DNA of 64,000 nucleotides from Argopecten irradians (lineage: Eukaryota; Mollusca; Bivalvia; Pectinida; Pectinidae), in NCBI RefSeq assembly GCF_041381155.1, contig NC_091142.1:31671528-31735527 (forward strand), in the 5' to 3' direction. A program made the translations under genes and the position numbers. Positions 12,357 to 22,909 of this stretch are shown here, piece by piece (positions within the stretch are counted from its first letter, which is position 1; every line of letters begins with the position of its first letter). The notes under the pieces were generated by a model, which worked only from the letters and a program-made list of their open reading frames with translations, was not told the DNA's origin and searched no databases.

Positions 12357-12859
12357 TCGGTCTCTTCTGGTCTCCTCTGTTACTGTAATTTCCTCTAACT
12401 CCCATTGTTCCTCCTCTCTCTCACTCATCCATCTCCTTGAACCCTTTCAGCGTTGTATCAATCTCAACCTTCCGACTATCTTCTATCTTTCTTTTCATCG
12501 TTTTCTGATTGGAAATGCTTCGGTTTGTCTTGCTCTGGTCATTTTGTCCGGAGAAGGTTGTAATAAGAGTGGATGTGGACCGTAAAAATGAGTTGTACTC
12601 TTCTTCCACTTTCAGGCCACTCTCCATATTGCTTCGTACAAGAACCTTCGGACGTACCCACATTTGGAACTTAAGTGGTAATTGTCTTATATGGTATTTT
12701 AGTATTTCTTATGTGGTAGCTTGAATTGTTTAGGTCCAGCATGACCTTATGTGGTAGAGACGTGTCCGTGGTTATGTGGTAGGTACACTCGTGTATTTAT
12801 ACAAATTTGTACTTGCAAGTGCTCTCTCTAATTAAACACTACCCCAAAGCGATACCGGA

Positions 12860-13116
12860 ATGATGTAGTGTGGTAGTTGTAGCCGTACTTATGTGGTACA
12901 TGTAGCCGTACGTACTTATGTGGTACATGAGTCTATGTAATGATGTAGCCGTACTTACATGTATGTGGTAGTTGTAACCGTACTTATGTGGTACATGTAG
13001 CTGTACTTATGTGGTACATGTAGCCGTACTTATGTGGTGGATGTAGCCGTACTTATGTGGTAGATGTAGCCGTACTTATGTGGTAGTTGTAGCCGTACTT
13101 ATGTGGTAGATGTAGA
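12860..13116. repeat. ~23-bp tandem array (GTAGCCGTACTTATGTGGTA)
   Basis: About ten copies of a unit close to GTAGCCGTACTTATGTGGTA plus 3 bp, with some units shortened. Two further units occur at 13,451-13,492 beyond the hairpin. Related CTTATGTGGTA and CTTAAGTGGTA words occur at 12,670-12,720. Confidence 0.85.
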
Positions 13117-13118
13117 TC

Positions 13119-13263
13119 AAAACAGATGGCAGTTTAGAAGAAATGAAAAATCTGCAGCAAGCGAAGTGTACGGTTTGGTCTCTCAACGAATCAAAACAAA
13201 AGACCAAACCGTACACTTCGCTTGCTGCAGATTTTTCATTTCTTCTAAACTGCCATCTGTTTT
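13119..13263. repeat. Perfect inverted repeat, 63-bp arms, 19-bp loop
   Basis: The left arm 13,119-13,181 is the exact reverse complement of 13,201-13,263, with no mismatch. The spacer is 13,182-13,200. It interrupts the 23-bp tandem array. A transcript would form a 63-bp duplex. No flanking duplication was found. Confidence 0.95.
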
Positions 13264-14257
13264 TATGTACTAAAGTCTGTATGAAGAGTCAACGACATCG
13301 CAAAGATACCACATAATATGCTTTATACATTACTGCTTTTGGATAACTAGTAACACAAGGTAAAGTAGTTACCGATATTTCACTGCTGATGGCACGTCAT
13401 ATTTACCGGAAGTTATGACCAAATATTTTAGCCGGAGTGAATTGTATACAGTGTGGTAGTTGTAGCCGTACTTATGTGGTAGATGTAGCCGAGAAGCTAT
13501 ATCCATTTACCAATTATGAAGCTCAGCCTCATGTGAGCATCGTTTGACACGAGCTATAAAACACAATTTTCATAAAAAATATTAACAAGGGCATAGCAGA
13601 TCTTCACAACCATTTGGCAATATTTCAGCGACCTTCACCTTCTATCATGATAGGTAATCTCGGCACTCACAACACTTTGCAAAGCTTGTGTGTATCTGGA
13701 GTATTTTTCTTTTGATTACTCAAGAGCAAATCATGAATTTCATAGGTAGGTGAAAGTATTTCTTCATGTAATGTTTATATGAAAAAACGTAAATGTCATT
13801 TAAAGTCCAGATAATTGAGGTTAATTGTGGTTTTAGGGGTAGTTATTTGAATCTAAAATAGTATAGAATATGAACAGAAACAGTTAATTTAAGCATACTC
13901 TACCTATTTTACATACTCGGACTTGTGACTGGCAAAGTCAAATATCTCCCCCTTAAAACATATCTCACAAATTGTACGAAATGGAACATCAAACATTTAT
14001 ACACGACATGACATTTTCGGTCAAGTATAATAGATTTTAGTAGAAGTGAAGAAGAAATAACTTCACCCACCTATGAAATCGATGATTTTGATGAATCATT
14101 CGATCAAATTGACTCCACTGGTCTGTCTCCTCTCGACTCACTGGTCATTTTCAGTGAAATGCGAACCGATTGAAGCGCCTAGATCTTCGGTCGAAATGAC
14201 CAAAATGAATTACCCGGGGTGCCAAGTAATTCACTCGACCGCGATATGAATACCTTA
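13264..14257. other. Non-coding stretch
   Basis: Apart from two units of the 23-bp array (13,451-13,492) I see no gene, TE end or RNA. Confidence 0.4.
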
Positions 14258-14693
14258 TAGGGCGTTAGAATTGTACCTGCTGCCTCTATTGCATGATCGT
14301 AAAAGGCGACTAAATTTAGGATGTTATCTTTTCTCTTCTTCCTAACTGACTTTATCTTTCCTAATGCCTACCTTGGCACCGCCTTACTTTTGGCCTTGAG
14401 TTGAGCGTTCGCCCCTGTGAGGAAGGCTCTGGGTTCTGTCCCCTGGTCGAGACACACCAGAGTCTTTAAAAGTGGTAGTTTCTGCTCCTGCTTAGCGCTC
14501 AGCAAACGGGGAGTGGGATGACTGGTTCGCCCGTTGTCAGTATAATGTGACCGTGTGGGGTGTGTTGCTTGGTGTCTTTGGCGGCATGCTTCAGTGATAT
14601 AGCACTTTAAAAAGGGCAACAGTTCCACTATACAAGACACAACACGAACATACCGCAGTCTCCCAGTACACTCACCTCGCAAAACATACACGC
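14258..14693 (+). repeat. RepA retroposon, 3'-truncated (plus)
   Basis: It begins within the 5' end (AGGGCGTTAGAATTGTACC) and runs to ACACTCACCTCGCA, where it stops abruptly without the hairpin or CAAA tail. The 163-codon minus frame (14,368-14,859) over it is the antisense RepA frame extended into flanking DNA. Confidence 0.85.
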
Positions 14694-15064
14694 GAAGTCT
14701 GTTTATCAAGTCCGTCCGCGTACTTTTTGCCTCTGTGTGAAGTCCGTCTCCAATACAAGGTAAACCCCCCCCCACCACCCACGGGGGCCCCAATTTTAAA
14801 ACCAGGAAGTTGAAATGTGGAAACTTTCTTCCCCAACCATAGACCTTCTCACATACCAATTGGCTAAGCCCTGCTGTTTCTCAGTCTTGAGAAGATTTTT
14901 GAAATTTGCCCAAAATTACCCCTTTGGGGCCCCCTCCCTGCCCCCCTGGGGGCGCACCAGCACAAAATGAGGATTGAAAATCATTAGTTTTGCACTCAAA
15001 AACTGAGTGCACAATCAGGATTTTGAGCGTGAAATCTGAGTTGGCTTCATGAATACGGGACGGG

Positions 15065-15418
15065 GGCCCGTATTAATGAAGCGAACTCTGATTTGACACT
15101 CAAAATCTGAGTGCATACTCAAATATGAGACTAAAAAAATCTTGAGTCTAAAATTGGTATTCATGAAACAATCTGAGTGTGAACTCGGAACTCCTCGGGA
15201 TTTTACCATTGAACGCAAAGGAGTTCAATATTCCAAAACTTTGCAATCTGAGTGCGAATTCAAAAAATCTGAGACAGGTCAGGGAGTATCTCAAAATTTT
15301 GAGTTTAGACTCATTCCTTTTTTCATGAATACTGATTATGCACTCAGACAATTTTGCACTCAGATTTTGAGTGTAAAACTCTGATTTTCAATCCGAGTTC
15401 GTTTCATGAATACGGGCC
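15065..15418. mobile_element. MITE with GGCCCGTATT inverted ends
   Basis: A 354 bp element. The left end GGCCCGTATTAATGAAGCGA matches in inverse the right end ...TTTCATGAATACGGGCC over about 27 bp. It is flanked by CGGG at 15,061-15,064 and 15,419-15,422. The interior is dense in ACTCAGATTTTGAGT-like palindromes. A partial copy of its right end lies at about 14,985-15,060. The overlapping short ORFs on both strands are products of the palindromes. Confidence 0.65.
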
Positions 15419-15434
15419 CGGGTATCCTTATTGG

Positions 15435-15779
15435 TCATTACAGGGCTTCCCCCAGCCATTATGGGGTGACGGTTTTACCACCCTTTAATTTTGCACGGCA
15501 GATTTTAACACCCTTTAATTTCAGATCACCACCCTTTAGAAATTTATCACTTTCCACAAAAAGGACCTTTTAAGTGCTCATAGAGGGCTAATACATTGTA
15601 AGTTGCAGAAGTGAGAATATAAGAGCCTGAGGTAATTGTATATTAAAAATAGGAAATATATATATAATATTTTGATTTTAATTGCACACGATCGTACATG
15701 AAAAGTACAATATTTTTGGAAAAATAAATCTTTATCCGCTGTTTGCCATCCTTTAAAAAATTCCTGGGGGAACCCCTGC
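15435..15779. mobile_element. Possible hAT-type MITE
   Basis: The inverted ends CAGGGCTTCCCCCAG (15,436) and CTGGGGGAACCCCTG (about 15,763) start with CAG, as hAT termini often do. The interior repeats CACCCTTTA. I could not find a matching 8-bp flanking duplication. Confidence 0.4.
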
Positions 15780-15829
15780 ATTATACCGATAATACGATAA
15801 CTAAAAATATTTGCGTTTAACGTGCATAC

Positions 15830-15956
15830 GTTTCCTCTGATCTGGATCAACTCCTGGCTCGTTACAAGGTATTTCTCCAAGTCCGTTAGGTCCTCCCCAA
15901 TCAGTGCCCCATCTGCTTCGTCCAATCCTTGCGATCTTGACTTGTAGTTTTCAAGA
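15830..15956 (-). CDS. Host gene exon (127 nt), minus strand
   Basis: The exon is bounded by an acceptor TATTACAG at 15,957-15,964 and a donor AAAC/GTATGC at 15,830/15,829. It begins with one base that completes a Ser codon left open by the exon at 18,150, so the phases agree. It then reads 42 codons (LENYKSRSQGLDEADG... ending IQIRGN) and ends in phase 0. The product is acidic and helical-looking, and I recognise no domain. It is probably the next exon of the gene with parts at 18,150-18,264 and 19,183-19,500. The intron between holds the H4 element. Downstream exons were not identified. Confidence 0.6.
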
Positions 15957-16046
15957 CTGTAATACAATATATATACAAATTAGAAAAGAGACTTAAAGTA
16001 TTGTGAACATTTAAATAAATACTGCAACAAACAAAATTGCAGATAC

Positions 16047-17190
16047 AACAAGAGATCCCAGAGGGATCTTGGCGCCCACCAAAGAATGATCTATATCTGA
16101 CAAAGGAAAGATGGATCTTTTCTCTACTTTTTAAACTTTTTCAAACATACTACATATAAAATTTGAGACAGATCGCTTCAGTACCTTTTGAGAAATAGCG
16201 GTAACAAACTTCAACTATCAAAATCCAAGATGACTCCTTGGCGGCCATCTTGTTGATCAATCGGTCCCAAATCACAATATGCACAACAAGGGCCCTAGGG
16301 GAACCTACATGTGAAATTGGAGAAAAATCACATCAATACTTTCTGAGAAATAGCGATAACAACCTTTGAATATTAAAATCCAAGATGGCTGCCTGGCAGC
16401 AATTTTGTTGATCGATCGGTCCCAAATCACAATATGCACAACTAGGGCCCTAGGGGAACCTACATATGAATTTTGAGACAGATCCCTTCAGTACTTTCTG
16501 AGAAATAGCGATAACAAACTTTGAATAACAAAATCCAAGATGGCTGCCTGGCGGCCATCTTGTTTACCGATCGGTCCCAAAATGTAATATGCACAACTAG
16601 GTCCCTAGGGAAATCTACATATGAAATTTGAGACAGATCCCTTCAGTACTATCTGAGAAGTAGCCATAACAAACTTTTACTATCGAAATCCAAGATGGCG
16701 GCCATCTTGTTCACCGATTGGTCCAAAAATGCAATATGCACAACAAGGGCCCTAGGGGAACCTACATATTAAATTTGAGAAAGATCCCTTCAACACTTCT
16801 TGAGAAATGGGGATATCAAACCTTAACTATCAAAATCCAAGATCTTGTTTTTCCTATCAGCCTCAAAATCTGTATGGCACAAATAGGGACCAAGGGTAAC
16901 CCCCATGTGAAGTTTGAACAAAATTCCTTCAGTAGTTCTCAAGAAATATCGATAACAAACTTCAACTGCCAAAATCAAAGATGGCTGCCTGGCGGCCATC
17001 TTGTTTTTCCGATCAGCCTCAAAATCTGTATGGCACAAATATGGACCAAGGGGACCCTCCATGTGAAGTTTGAACAAAATCCCTGCAGCAGTTTTAAGAA
17101 ATAGTGATAACAAGCATTGTTTACGGACGGACCACGGACCACGGACGCAGGGCGATTTGAATAGCCCACCATCTGATGATGGTGGGCTAA
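16047..17190 (-). mobile_element. H4 Helentron-like element (minus)
   Basis: Reading the minus strand: the 5' palindrome TAGCCCACCATCATCAGATG at about 17,188-17,163, a CGTCCGTGGTCCGT region, then about six tandem units of ~170 bp, each with AAGATGGC...GCCATCTTG. The 3' subterminal GGTGGGCGCC matches the 5' GCCCACC in inverse. Then come the hairpin GATCCCTCTGGGATC and terminal CTCTTGT at 16,053-16,047. It lies in an intron of the minus-strand host gene. Frames at 16,718-17,172 are tandem-unit artefacts. Confidence 0.8.
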
Positions 17191-18149
17191 AAATGTATCG
17201 GATATTAAATCCTATACTGATTGCATTTAATTTAATAAAACCATCACTGGAAACATTGTGGAATCGACCAGTGGCGTTGGCTTCTCATTTTATATTTTAT
17301 TTTAATTTAATGCAATGTATAATTTACAAAAGATTTAAACCATCGTTTGAAAATGTGCTGAATGCATAAAATGTTTATTATTTTGTTATCACATATAGCT
17401 TGGATGTTAGTTTGTGTGATGTCCATTTCCTATTGTCCAAAAACGAAACCTACACTTTTACGGAAATCCGGATATTTCCTACTCCGAATCCGATTTTATA
17501 CACCGCACCGCTAAATACAGCACTTCCATTGGCTCGATTGGACACACCCCCTTAAAAAGTCGTTCGCATAATTTAACTTGGATGTATGGTTTCGGGCAAT
17601 TCCAGATGGATTTGGAGCATAATTTTATTGAAATGCATAGTCTGGAGGTACCAGGAACACATTTCAACCAAAATATTTAGACCGAAATCTCACTTTAATC
17701 CGTTCAAAATGTTGACTGGACCTAAACAGAGGTTTTCAACTTTTACTAATTATTATGAAATTGTATAATCTATCTATATGTGCCAATGCGTAATTTTACG
17801 TGCTTGCGCGTAATGGCGTAAAATCAATGTCAAAAGCACAATAATTACGCCAAATGCGTAAAAATAAACAGGTCTTAGACCTGTCTACCCTGTAAAATGT
17901 CAACATGTAATTTTCCAGATTCTGATGTGCATTTGCCTGTCAATGAGTAATTTTAAGTTGACCGTCATACTTGGGTCGAAATGACTAAATTAGTAAATTC
18001 GACCACCTAAAATAGTTAGTACCTAGCATCATTTATTGATTTTCAAGGCTCAATGTCATTGTCGAGGGTTTTTTCTAGACGGACATTAAATTCAAGGGTT
18101 TTTCTAGACCTGTACGAAACCTGTTACAATATAAAAAAAATACAATTAC
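17191..18149. other. Probable intron, no element recognised
   Basis: Lies between the exons at 18,150 and 15,956. It has repeated GCGTAA/TTACGC words at 17,790-17,860 and a repeated GGGTTTTTTCTAGAC-type sequence near 18,068-18,110. No coding support. Confidence 0.4.
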
Positions 18150-18264
18150 CTCAAAGCCTCTAGTTCTCCTGAGCGACGCTTGTTGTAGGTCAAAAGCCGT
18201 GTTTCCAACAACATTACAGCCCGTTTGTAATTTTCAAAGGTCTTCTTAACGTTCATTCCAATTT
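18150..18264 (-). CDS. Host gene exon, 3' part, next to a LINE insertion
   Basis: Minus translation from 18,265 reads EIGMNVKKTFENYKRAVMLL, continues through TYNKRRSGELEAL, and ends in phase 2 at a donor GAG/GTAATT (18,150/18,149). The upstream border is the duplication TCCTTAAAATGA (18,264-18,275) of the LINE at 18,276-19,170. Before that insertion this segment was continuous with 19,183 upward. TTTTAAG just before 18,265 could serve as an acceptor. Unknown product with a likely coiled-coil tendency. Confidence 0.6.
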
Positions 18265-18275
18265 CCTTAAAATGA

Positions 18276-19170
18276 TAATATTAGTTACTAATACCTTCCA
18301 TCATTAGATATGAATAAATCCTAGTTCTATGTGTACTTTATGTAATACAGAAAGGGAGAAAATTATATATTGCCTATGGGAATGCAAAGAGGTGCAAACT
18401 CTGCTTCAAAATTTTAAAACTGTATTAGATTTATTGTTTATTCCCTTTGCATATAATAAAGATTCATTTCTTTTTGGAATAGTTTTACAAAATTGTAGCT
18501 CTGTTGACAATGAAATTTTGATAATTATGAAACATTACATTTATAAAACCAGATGTCTTAGCAACTCCTTAAATATCAATGTTCTTATTAATATAATTAA
18601 GGATAATTTTTTAGTTCAAAAATATATGTTTTTTAGTCAAAGTGACCATGTTAAAAGGCAATTTGAAATAGGCTGGAGGAAATGGAAACCTTTATTGGAC
18701 CTTTAAGTATATACCTTTACCCTAGCCTTTCACTTAGTCTTTTACTACAACTAACTTACTTTAATTTTCTTTTTATCTTTTGTTAGGGTTTATATAGCTG
18801 ATCAGCACAACGACTCTTCAGAATAATTTTTCATTATTTTTTTTATTTAATATAATATATTTAAACTATAATATAGTGTATGTGTAACGGTACCTCCTCC
18901 CTCTTCTTTCTTCTTCCTTATCTTTCTTCTTTAGTATGTCTGTCTGTATGTATGTATGTGTGTGTGTGAGAGAGAGTGAGAGCATGCATATATGTGCGTT
19001 ATGGTTTGCTATTAATGGTTAATATACATGTATGTTTTTATGGATGTCTCATAACGTACAATTTGATGTTCTTAAGTATTGTGAATGAGTGCATATGCAA
19101 GTGTTTGTGTGTTAGTGTCCATTTATATATACTGTGTAAAATGTTCGAAAATCAAAAATTAAAAAAAAAA
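18276..19170 (+). mobile_element. L1-like LINE, 5'-truncated, in a host exon
   Basis: An 895 bp insertion with perfect 12-bp TSDs TCCTTAAAATGA (18,264-18,275 and 19,171-19,182) and an A10 tail at 19,161-19,170. The plus frame ending at 18,706 encodes the C-terminal tail of an L1-type ORF2: a zinc knuckle starting CTLCNTEREKIIYCLWECKE, then a conserved end with FEIGWRKWKPLLDL. The RT core is absent. The 3' UTR includes a (TATG)n/(TG)n stretch at 18,940-18,975. Confidence 0.85.
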
Positions 19171-19182
19171 TCCTTAAAATGA

Positions 19183-19500
19183 AACTCGTCCTCCAAGGAT
19201 GGACAAATCCTGCGGTATCGGAAGAGGCTTGTGAGGCCTGTTCATGCGGTCCTCTCTAAGTTTTAGATGTGCCATTCTGGATACTGAAATACTAATTTTC
19301 AGAAGCGTTGTAAATTCTCCCGCTTCCCTCTTTTGGTCTTTGTCATCAGATTTCAATGCCAATCCTAGCTTAAGGTTTGTCATTCGTTGGATGTCAAATC
19401 CGATCTTTAATGCACTGGATGGACTTTTCAAGTCTTCCTCATCGTCATTCTCCATGCTTGCACACATTTTGTCGAAGTACATGGGGTATATAATTTGCTC
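19183..19500 (-). CDS. Host gene exon, 5' part
   Basis: The minus frame reads YDNEQIIYPMYFDKMCASME, then an acidic stretch, then two similar stretches (FDIQRMTNLKLGL and ISVSRMAHLKL). It looks like real coding sequence. Its upstream border is uncertain: a CTAAC branch-site-like word at about 19,515 is followed by ATGAG, while a neighbouring frame beginning LDSFNISGQSLTQI is also open. At the LINE junction this frame hits TAA in the pre-insertion sequence, while the +1 frame joins the 18,150 exon. There is therefore a one-base conflict, from mutation or assembly error. Confidence 0.5.
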
Positions 19501-20008
19501 ATTGTCATATTTGTGTTAGTGATTGTCCTGAGATGTTGAAGGAGTCTAGCTGCTCATCTCATTCGCTTATCAAACAATAGTTTCTGCACTAGCTGCAACA
19601 TAGAAACCACAAATTTAACTTTAAAATTCAAAGCCGGATTGAATTAAAAGACTTAAACATTTCAGCTCACGTCCTTGTCGAATAGCAATACTTAACTATC
19701 ATCAATCACACAGCATTTCCTCAAATGAAGCCATCAATCACCTTATACAACAGACCATCAAAAACAAAAAATAACAATAATTCAAACCAATATAAATAGC
19801 ATAATAAACCTAAACAATTTCGGAAAGGGCAATTTATTATAGTCACTATACGCTCCAACCATAATCTCATATAGATGATTTATATAAAACAACCTTATAT
19901 CTCCCAAATCTTGATCACATTATATGAGCTCTATATAACGCAACTCCATCGCTACTGGCTTTGATCACATTATATTGGATCTTCTACATTGTTAGACGAA
20001 ACACTTAC

Positions 20009-20072
20009 CGTTATTTAAATCATCATCACTTAGGACCAGCGGTTCTGTCCCTTGATGTTGCAACCGCTCCAT
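20009..20072 (-). CDS. Probable first coding exon (64 nt), minus
   Basis: An ATG at 20,072-20,070 is followed by 21 codons (MERLQHQGTEPLVLSDDDLN, then one more Asn) and one extra base. The exon ends at a near-perfect donor AACG/GTAAGTGT (20,009/20,008). It is too short to appear among long ORFs. It probably starts the gene whose later exons are at 19.2-19.5, 18.15 and 15.83 kb, but the phase to the next exon is unresolved, so an intermediate exon or a frameshift is likely. Confidence 0.5.
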
Positions 20073-21139
20073 TGTTTGATGATGGTGGACTTAAAACAAA
20101 TCAATATAAAGTGACTATATTCTAACGATGTGTTCATTACATTACCACTAATGTCAACACTTTTAAAACTGAATTCCTTTAGTGTTGCTAATATACTACC
20201 TCTCGTGTTCTAATATATGTATTTTCTGTCCAGGCCAATGAACAATAAGTTGTAATAAATAAACAAGATAAAACAAGGCCCAGTTTTGTTTGTTTATGTT
20301 TTACGGTTCATTGACAGCTATGATCAGCCCAGGGATTCTTTTCGCACACCTGATTTATTTAGTAATTACCAAAAAAGTCTTATAATTGGAATCGGTCCTA
20401 CTACAAAGCATAGGAGTGTTACCCATCATAGGGATAATGAGTGTTAGCTAAGGCTTAATTTCAGAGAGGTTGTTTATCTGGAAATAGCCAGGTTGACCCC
20501 CTTTGGCCAAGCCCCTTAGGCCCATGGGGTACAGCCTTACTGTATGCAAAATTTTGAATTCCTATTATGTAATAATGCGACTGTTTGTGTATATTTGCCT
20601 ACCATCAGGCCTCTGGGTTTATATAGATATAGCACAATTGACTCAATGATAATTCTTCCATACCACGATACCATAACGAACTACAAAACGAAATTAATAA
20701 TATCAATCTTACCTTTTGGCTTCAGGCAACGTTGATAAACCGAACTCAGAAACACTAACGAAAACAAAAGATAAAAAAGTAACGACGCATAAAACATAGT
20801 AAAACTTAAAGCATGAGACTGAAACACACAAAGAACACGTAACGAAAATTGCAACAAAAAATACAAAACAAAAAGTTCGTATTCATATAACGATCAATAG
20901 TAATAATATAACACTAGTTGCAGTACGGTAAGTGTTCCAAAGTTACGAATCTCAAAAATTTTGAATGCGATATAACTAGGCCAGTTGATGATCTCATTAC
21001 TATCGTATACTAGATCACAGGAGTTTGACATTCCGTCAAAAATTAATAGCATAATGTATATTATATAAAGTCAATCAAATAACTTTAGCGAATAGAAGGT
21101 AATTTATATATGTGTTATATATTATTGGCAGAATGGTTA
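20073..21139. other. Upstream/intergenic, no gene recognised
   Basis: No convincing ORF or TE end. It may contain the promoter of the minus-strand gene starting at 20,072, but I see no clear TATA box. Confidence 0.35.
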
Positions 21140-21630
21140 CATTAAAAAAATGTCTTCATTAGACACTGACCATTTTAAACCACCTTGAACAAAACACCAA
21201 GATGTACTATAAATTTAACAAGTGGTACCACTTAATGCAGACAATTTCATACCACTTAATACATGGACCATTTTAACAATTTGAAAGCAATGACACCAAG
21301 ATGTACATATATTTAACAAATGGTACATGTACCACTTAATACAGACAATTTTATTAAATTATACCACTTAAGGCATGGATCATTTTAACAATTTGAAAAC
21401 AATAACACAAAGACGTAAATATTTAACAAATATTTCTACTTAATACATGGACCATTTTTATACCACTTAAGACAAAGATAATTTTATACCACTTAAGACA
21501 TGGACCATTTTAAACCACTTAAGACATGGACCATTTTTAACAATTTGAAAACAATGACATCAAGATGTATAAATATATATATATAAGCAAATGGTATCAC
21601 TTAATACAGACAATTTTATATCACTTAATG
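21140..21630. repeat. Degenerate tandem array (ACCACTTAA / GGACCATTTTAACAATTTG)
   Basis: At least seven imperfect repeats of a block containing TATACCACTTAA, ACATGGACCATTTTAACAA and AACAATGACACCAAGATGTA, with variable spacing. Confidence 0.75.
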
Positions 21631-21631
21631 C

Positions 21632-21787
21632 ATTGATCGTTTGACATCAACCGATTATTTCCGATGATCGATTGTAAAATGTTGACCGATTTTCATCACT
21701 ACTGAATGGGTATTATATACTGATGAAAATCGGTAAACATTTTACAATCGATCATCGGAAATAATCGGTTGATGTCAAACGATCAAT
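21632..21787. repeat. Near-perfect inverted repeat, ~68-bp arms
   Basis: The arms 21,632-21,699 and 21,720-21,787 are reverse complements apart from one or two mismatches (GTTGACC against GGTAAAC). The loop is about 20 bp. It borders the ACCACTTAA array and is followed by two ATCAATCATCGATTA units. Confidence 0.9.
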
Positions 21788-22400
21788 CATCGATTAATAA
21801 TCGGTTAATATATTTACGATCAATCATCGATTATTAATCGGTTTATATAGATTCCTAGAAAATTCAAAAATAGCATAGAACGTTCAAATACAGTGTTCTA
21901 GTGTCGGATGACACTGTGATTCCCAGGCCGAATTGTTTTATAAAACCAATTTTAATTAGCTGAAGGAAATTGGTACCGGATGTAGCTAGAATGAACGACT
22001 GCTTGCTAACCAAATGTGTGGTGTAGGGGAAGAAATTTGGGTAAAAAATGTGAAAAAATGGTGTTTTACTTTCCGGTACGTCTCGGCAGAATTGGTCTGC
22101 TGCTTTGTTATTGCTACGGAGCGCACTTTTGTCGTGCTTTTTATACGCTTGAGATGTACCAGCACAGGGCCTCGACACGTAAAGCATGCGCCGGTGCACG
22201 TATTTCGTGGTGTCAAAGGTTATTTGGGCGATTTTTTAGGGCCCATATGGGCGAAAGTCGTCTTTATAAGCGAAAATAACTCAGATTAGCAAAACGCCCG
22301 ACCTGTTGTATTGTCTTGTATATGATGCTGTCTTCTGTAAATAGTGTAGATTCAAGTAATCGTGGAAGTCATTTATGTCGATGTGAAAGAGTATACTTAC
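21788..22400. other. Unassigned sequence
   Basis: Contains overlapping open frames on both strands at 21,986-22,289 in a locally GC-richer patch. I cannot choose a coding frame. It may be the first intron of the gene beginning at 22,571. Confidence 0.3.
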
Positions 22401-22571
22401 CAGAACTAAAGTACTACTGGAAATCTTGGTTCCATCTTTGAAACAATCGAGTCCATTTAAACAAAAATTTCCCATGACAATGATTGCAATGACAAGAAAT
22501 ATTAAAATTAAACACAATACAGAAAATATGAGTTCCAATATCAAAGTAGAGTCGCCCTCCATTTTGTTCAT
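22401..22571 (-). CDS. First exon of a single-pass membrane protein gene
   Basis: An ATG at 22,571 opens a 57-codon exon ending exactly at a consensus donor CTG/GTAAGTAT (22,401/22,400), phase 0. Residues 9-35 form one strongly hydrophobic helix (LILELIFSVLCLILIFLVIA and onward), preceded by a short acidic N-terminus, as in a signal-anchor protein. Residues 37-43 hold two Cys. A CACGTGCACGTG double E-box lies only about 5 bp upstream of the ATG. Downstream exons were not identified. The second Met (codon 4) could also be the start. Confidence 0.55.
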
Positions 22572-22575
22572 TCAG

Positions 22576-22587
22576 CACGTGCACGTG
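22576..22587. promoter_or_regulatory. Overlapping double E-box CACGTGCACGTG
   Basis: Two CACGTG sites, the binding motif of bHLH-ZIP factors of the Myc/USF type, sit head to tail just upstream of the ATG at 22,571. Function is inferred from the motif only. Confidence 0.4.
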
Positions 22588-22909
22588 TTAACTTTCAATA
22601 CACTGCAATAATCTCCAAATGAAACAATTTTCAAGTTAATTTTTGTTGTCATGAAACAAATAAATGGAAAACAAATCTAACAAAATACGTACATAATTCT
22701 GATAAACCAATGTACAATGTATCCGCTAAATTAGCATGTTGAAGTTGGAATAAAATCGATGCCGTTCCTGTCACAAAAGGACAGAATGTTTCCATAAAAT
22801 GAAAACGAATCGGTCTCTACTCCGAAATGGTTTCTGTAGTTTTTAATATCAGTTAGGATTCTGCACTTTTGTTAAAATATATGCCTTCACGAGGCGAAAC
22901 TGCCAGGCG

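Larger units (their letters stand above)
11304..12663 (-). pseudogene. Unidentified minus-strand coding region cut by RepA
   Basis: Three minus frames line up. 12,421-12,663 begins with MWVRPKVLVRSNMESGLKVE. A Ser/Arg-rich segment follows at about 12,256-12,400. 11,953-12,271 contains QPLLINADVPNSLLHRMVQK. The last frame runs up to the RepA insertion. Beyond it the same frame resumes at 11,396 and goes on to a stop at 11,304, because RepA sits in a 12-bp target duplication that encodes Ser-Ser-Trp. So an open frame existed here before RepA arrived. Other frame changes lie near 12,270 and 12,420. I do not recognise the protein; a retroelement gag or a host gene is possible. Confidence 0.5.

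Noticed and set aside
12214..12585. Plus-strand poly-Leu ORF of 123 codons
   Set aside because: A translation of the TAC/TTC trinucleotide tract; the composition is repeat-driven and the opposite strand gives a Ser/Arg run of the same origin.
15018..15384. Short ORFs on both strands in the 15 kb MITE
   Set aside because: Produced by ACTCAGATTTTGAGT-type palindromes; no domain.
16718..17172. Overlapping ORFs on both strands
   Set aside because: They follow the H4 tandem units on both strands, with no domain.
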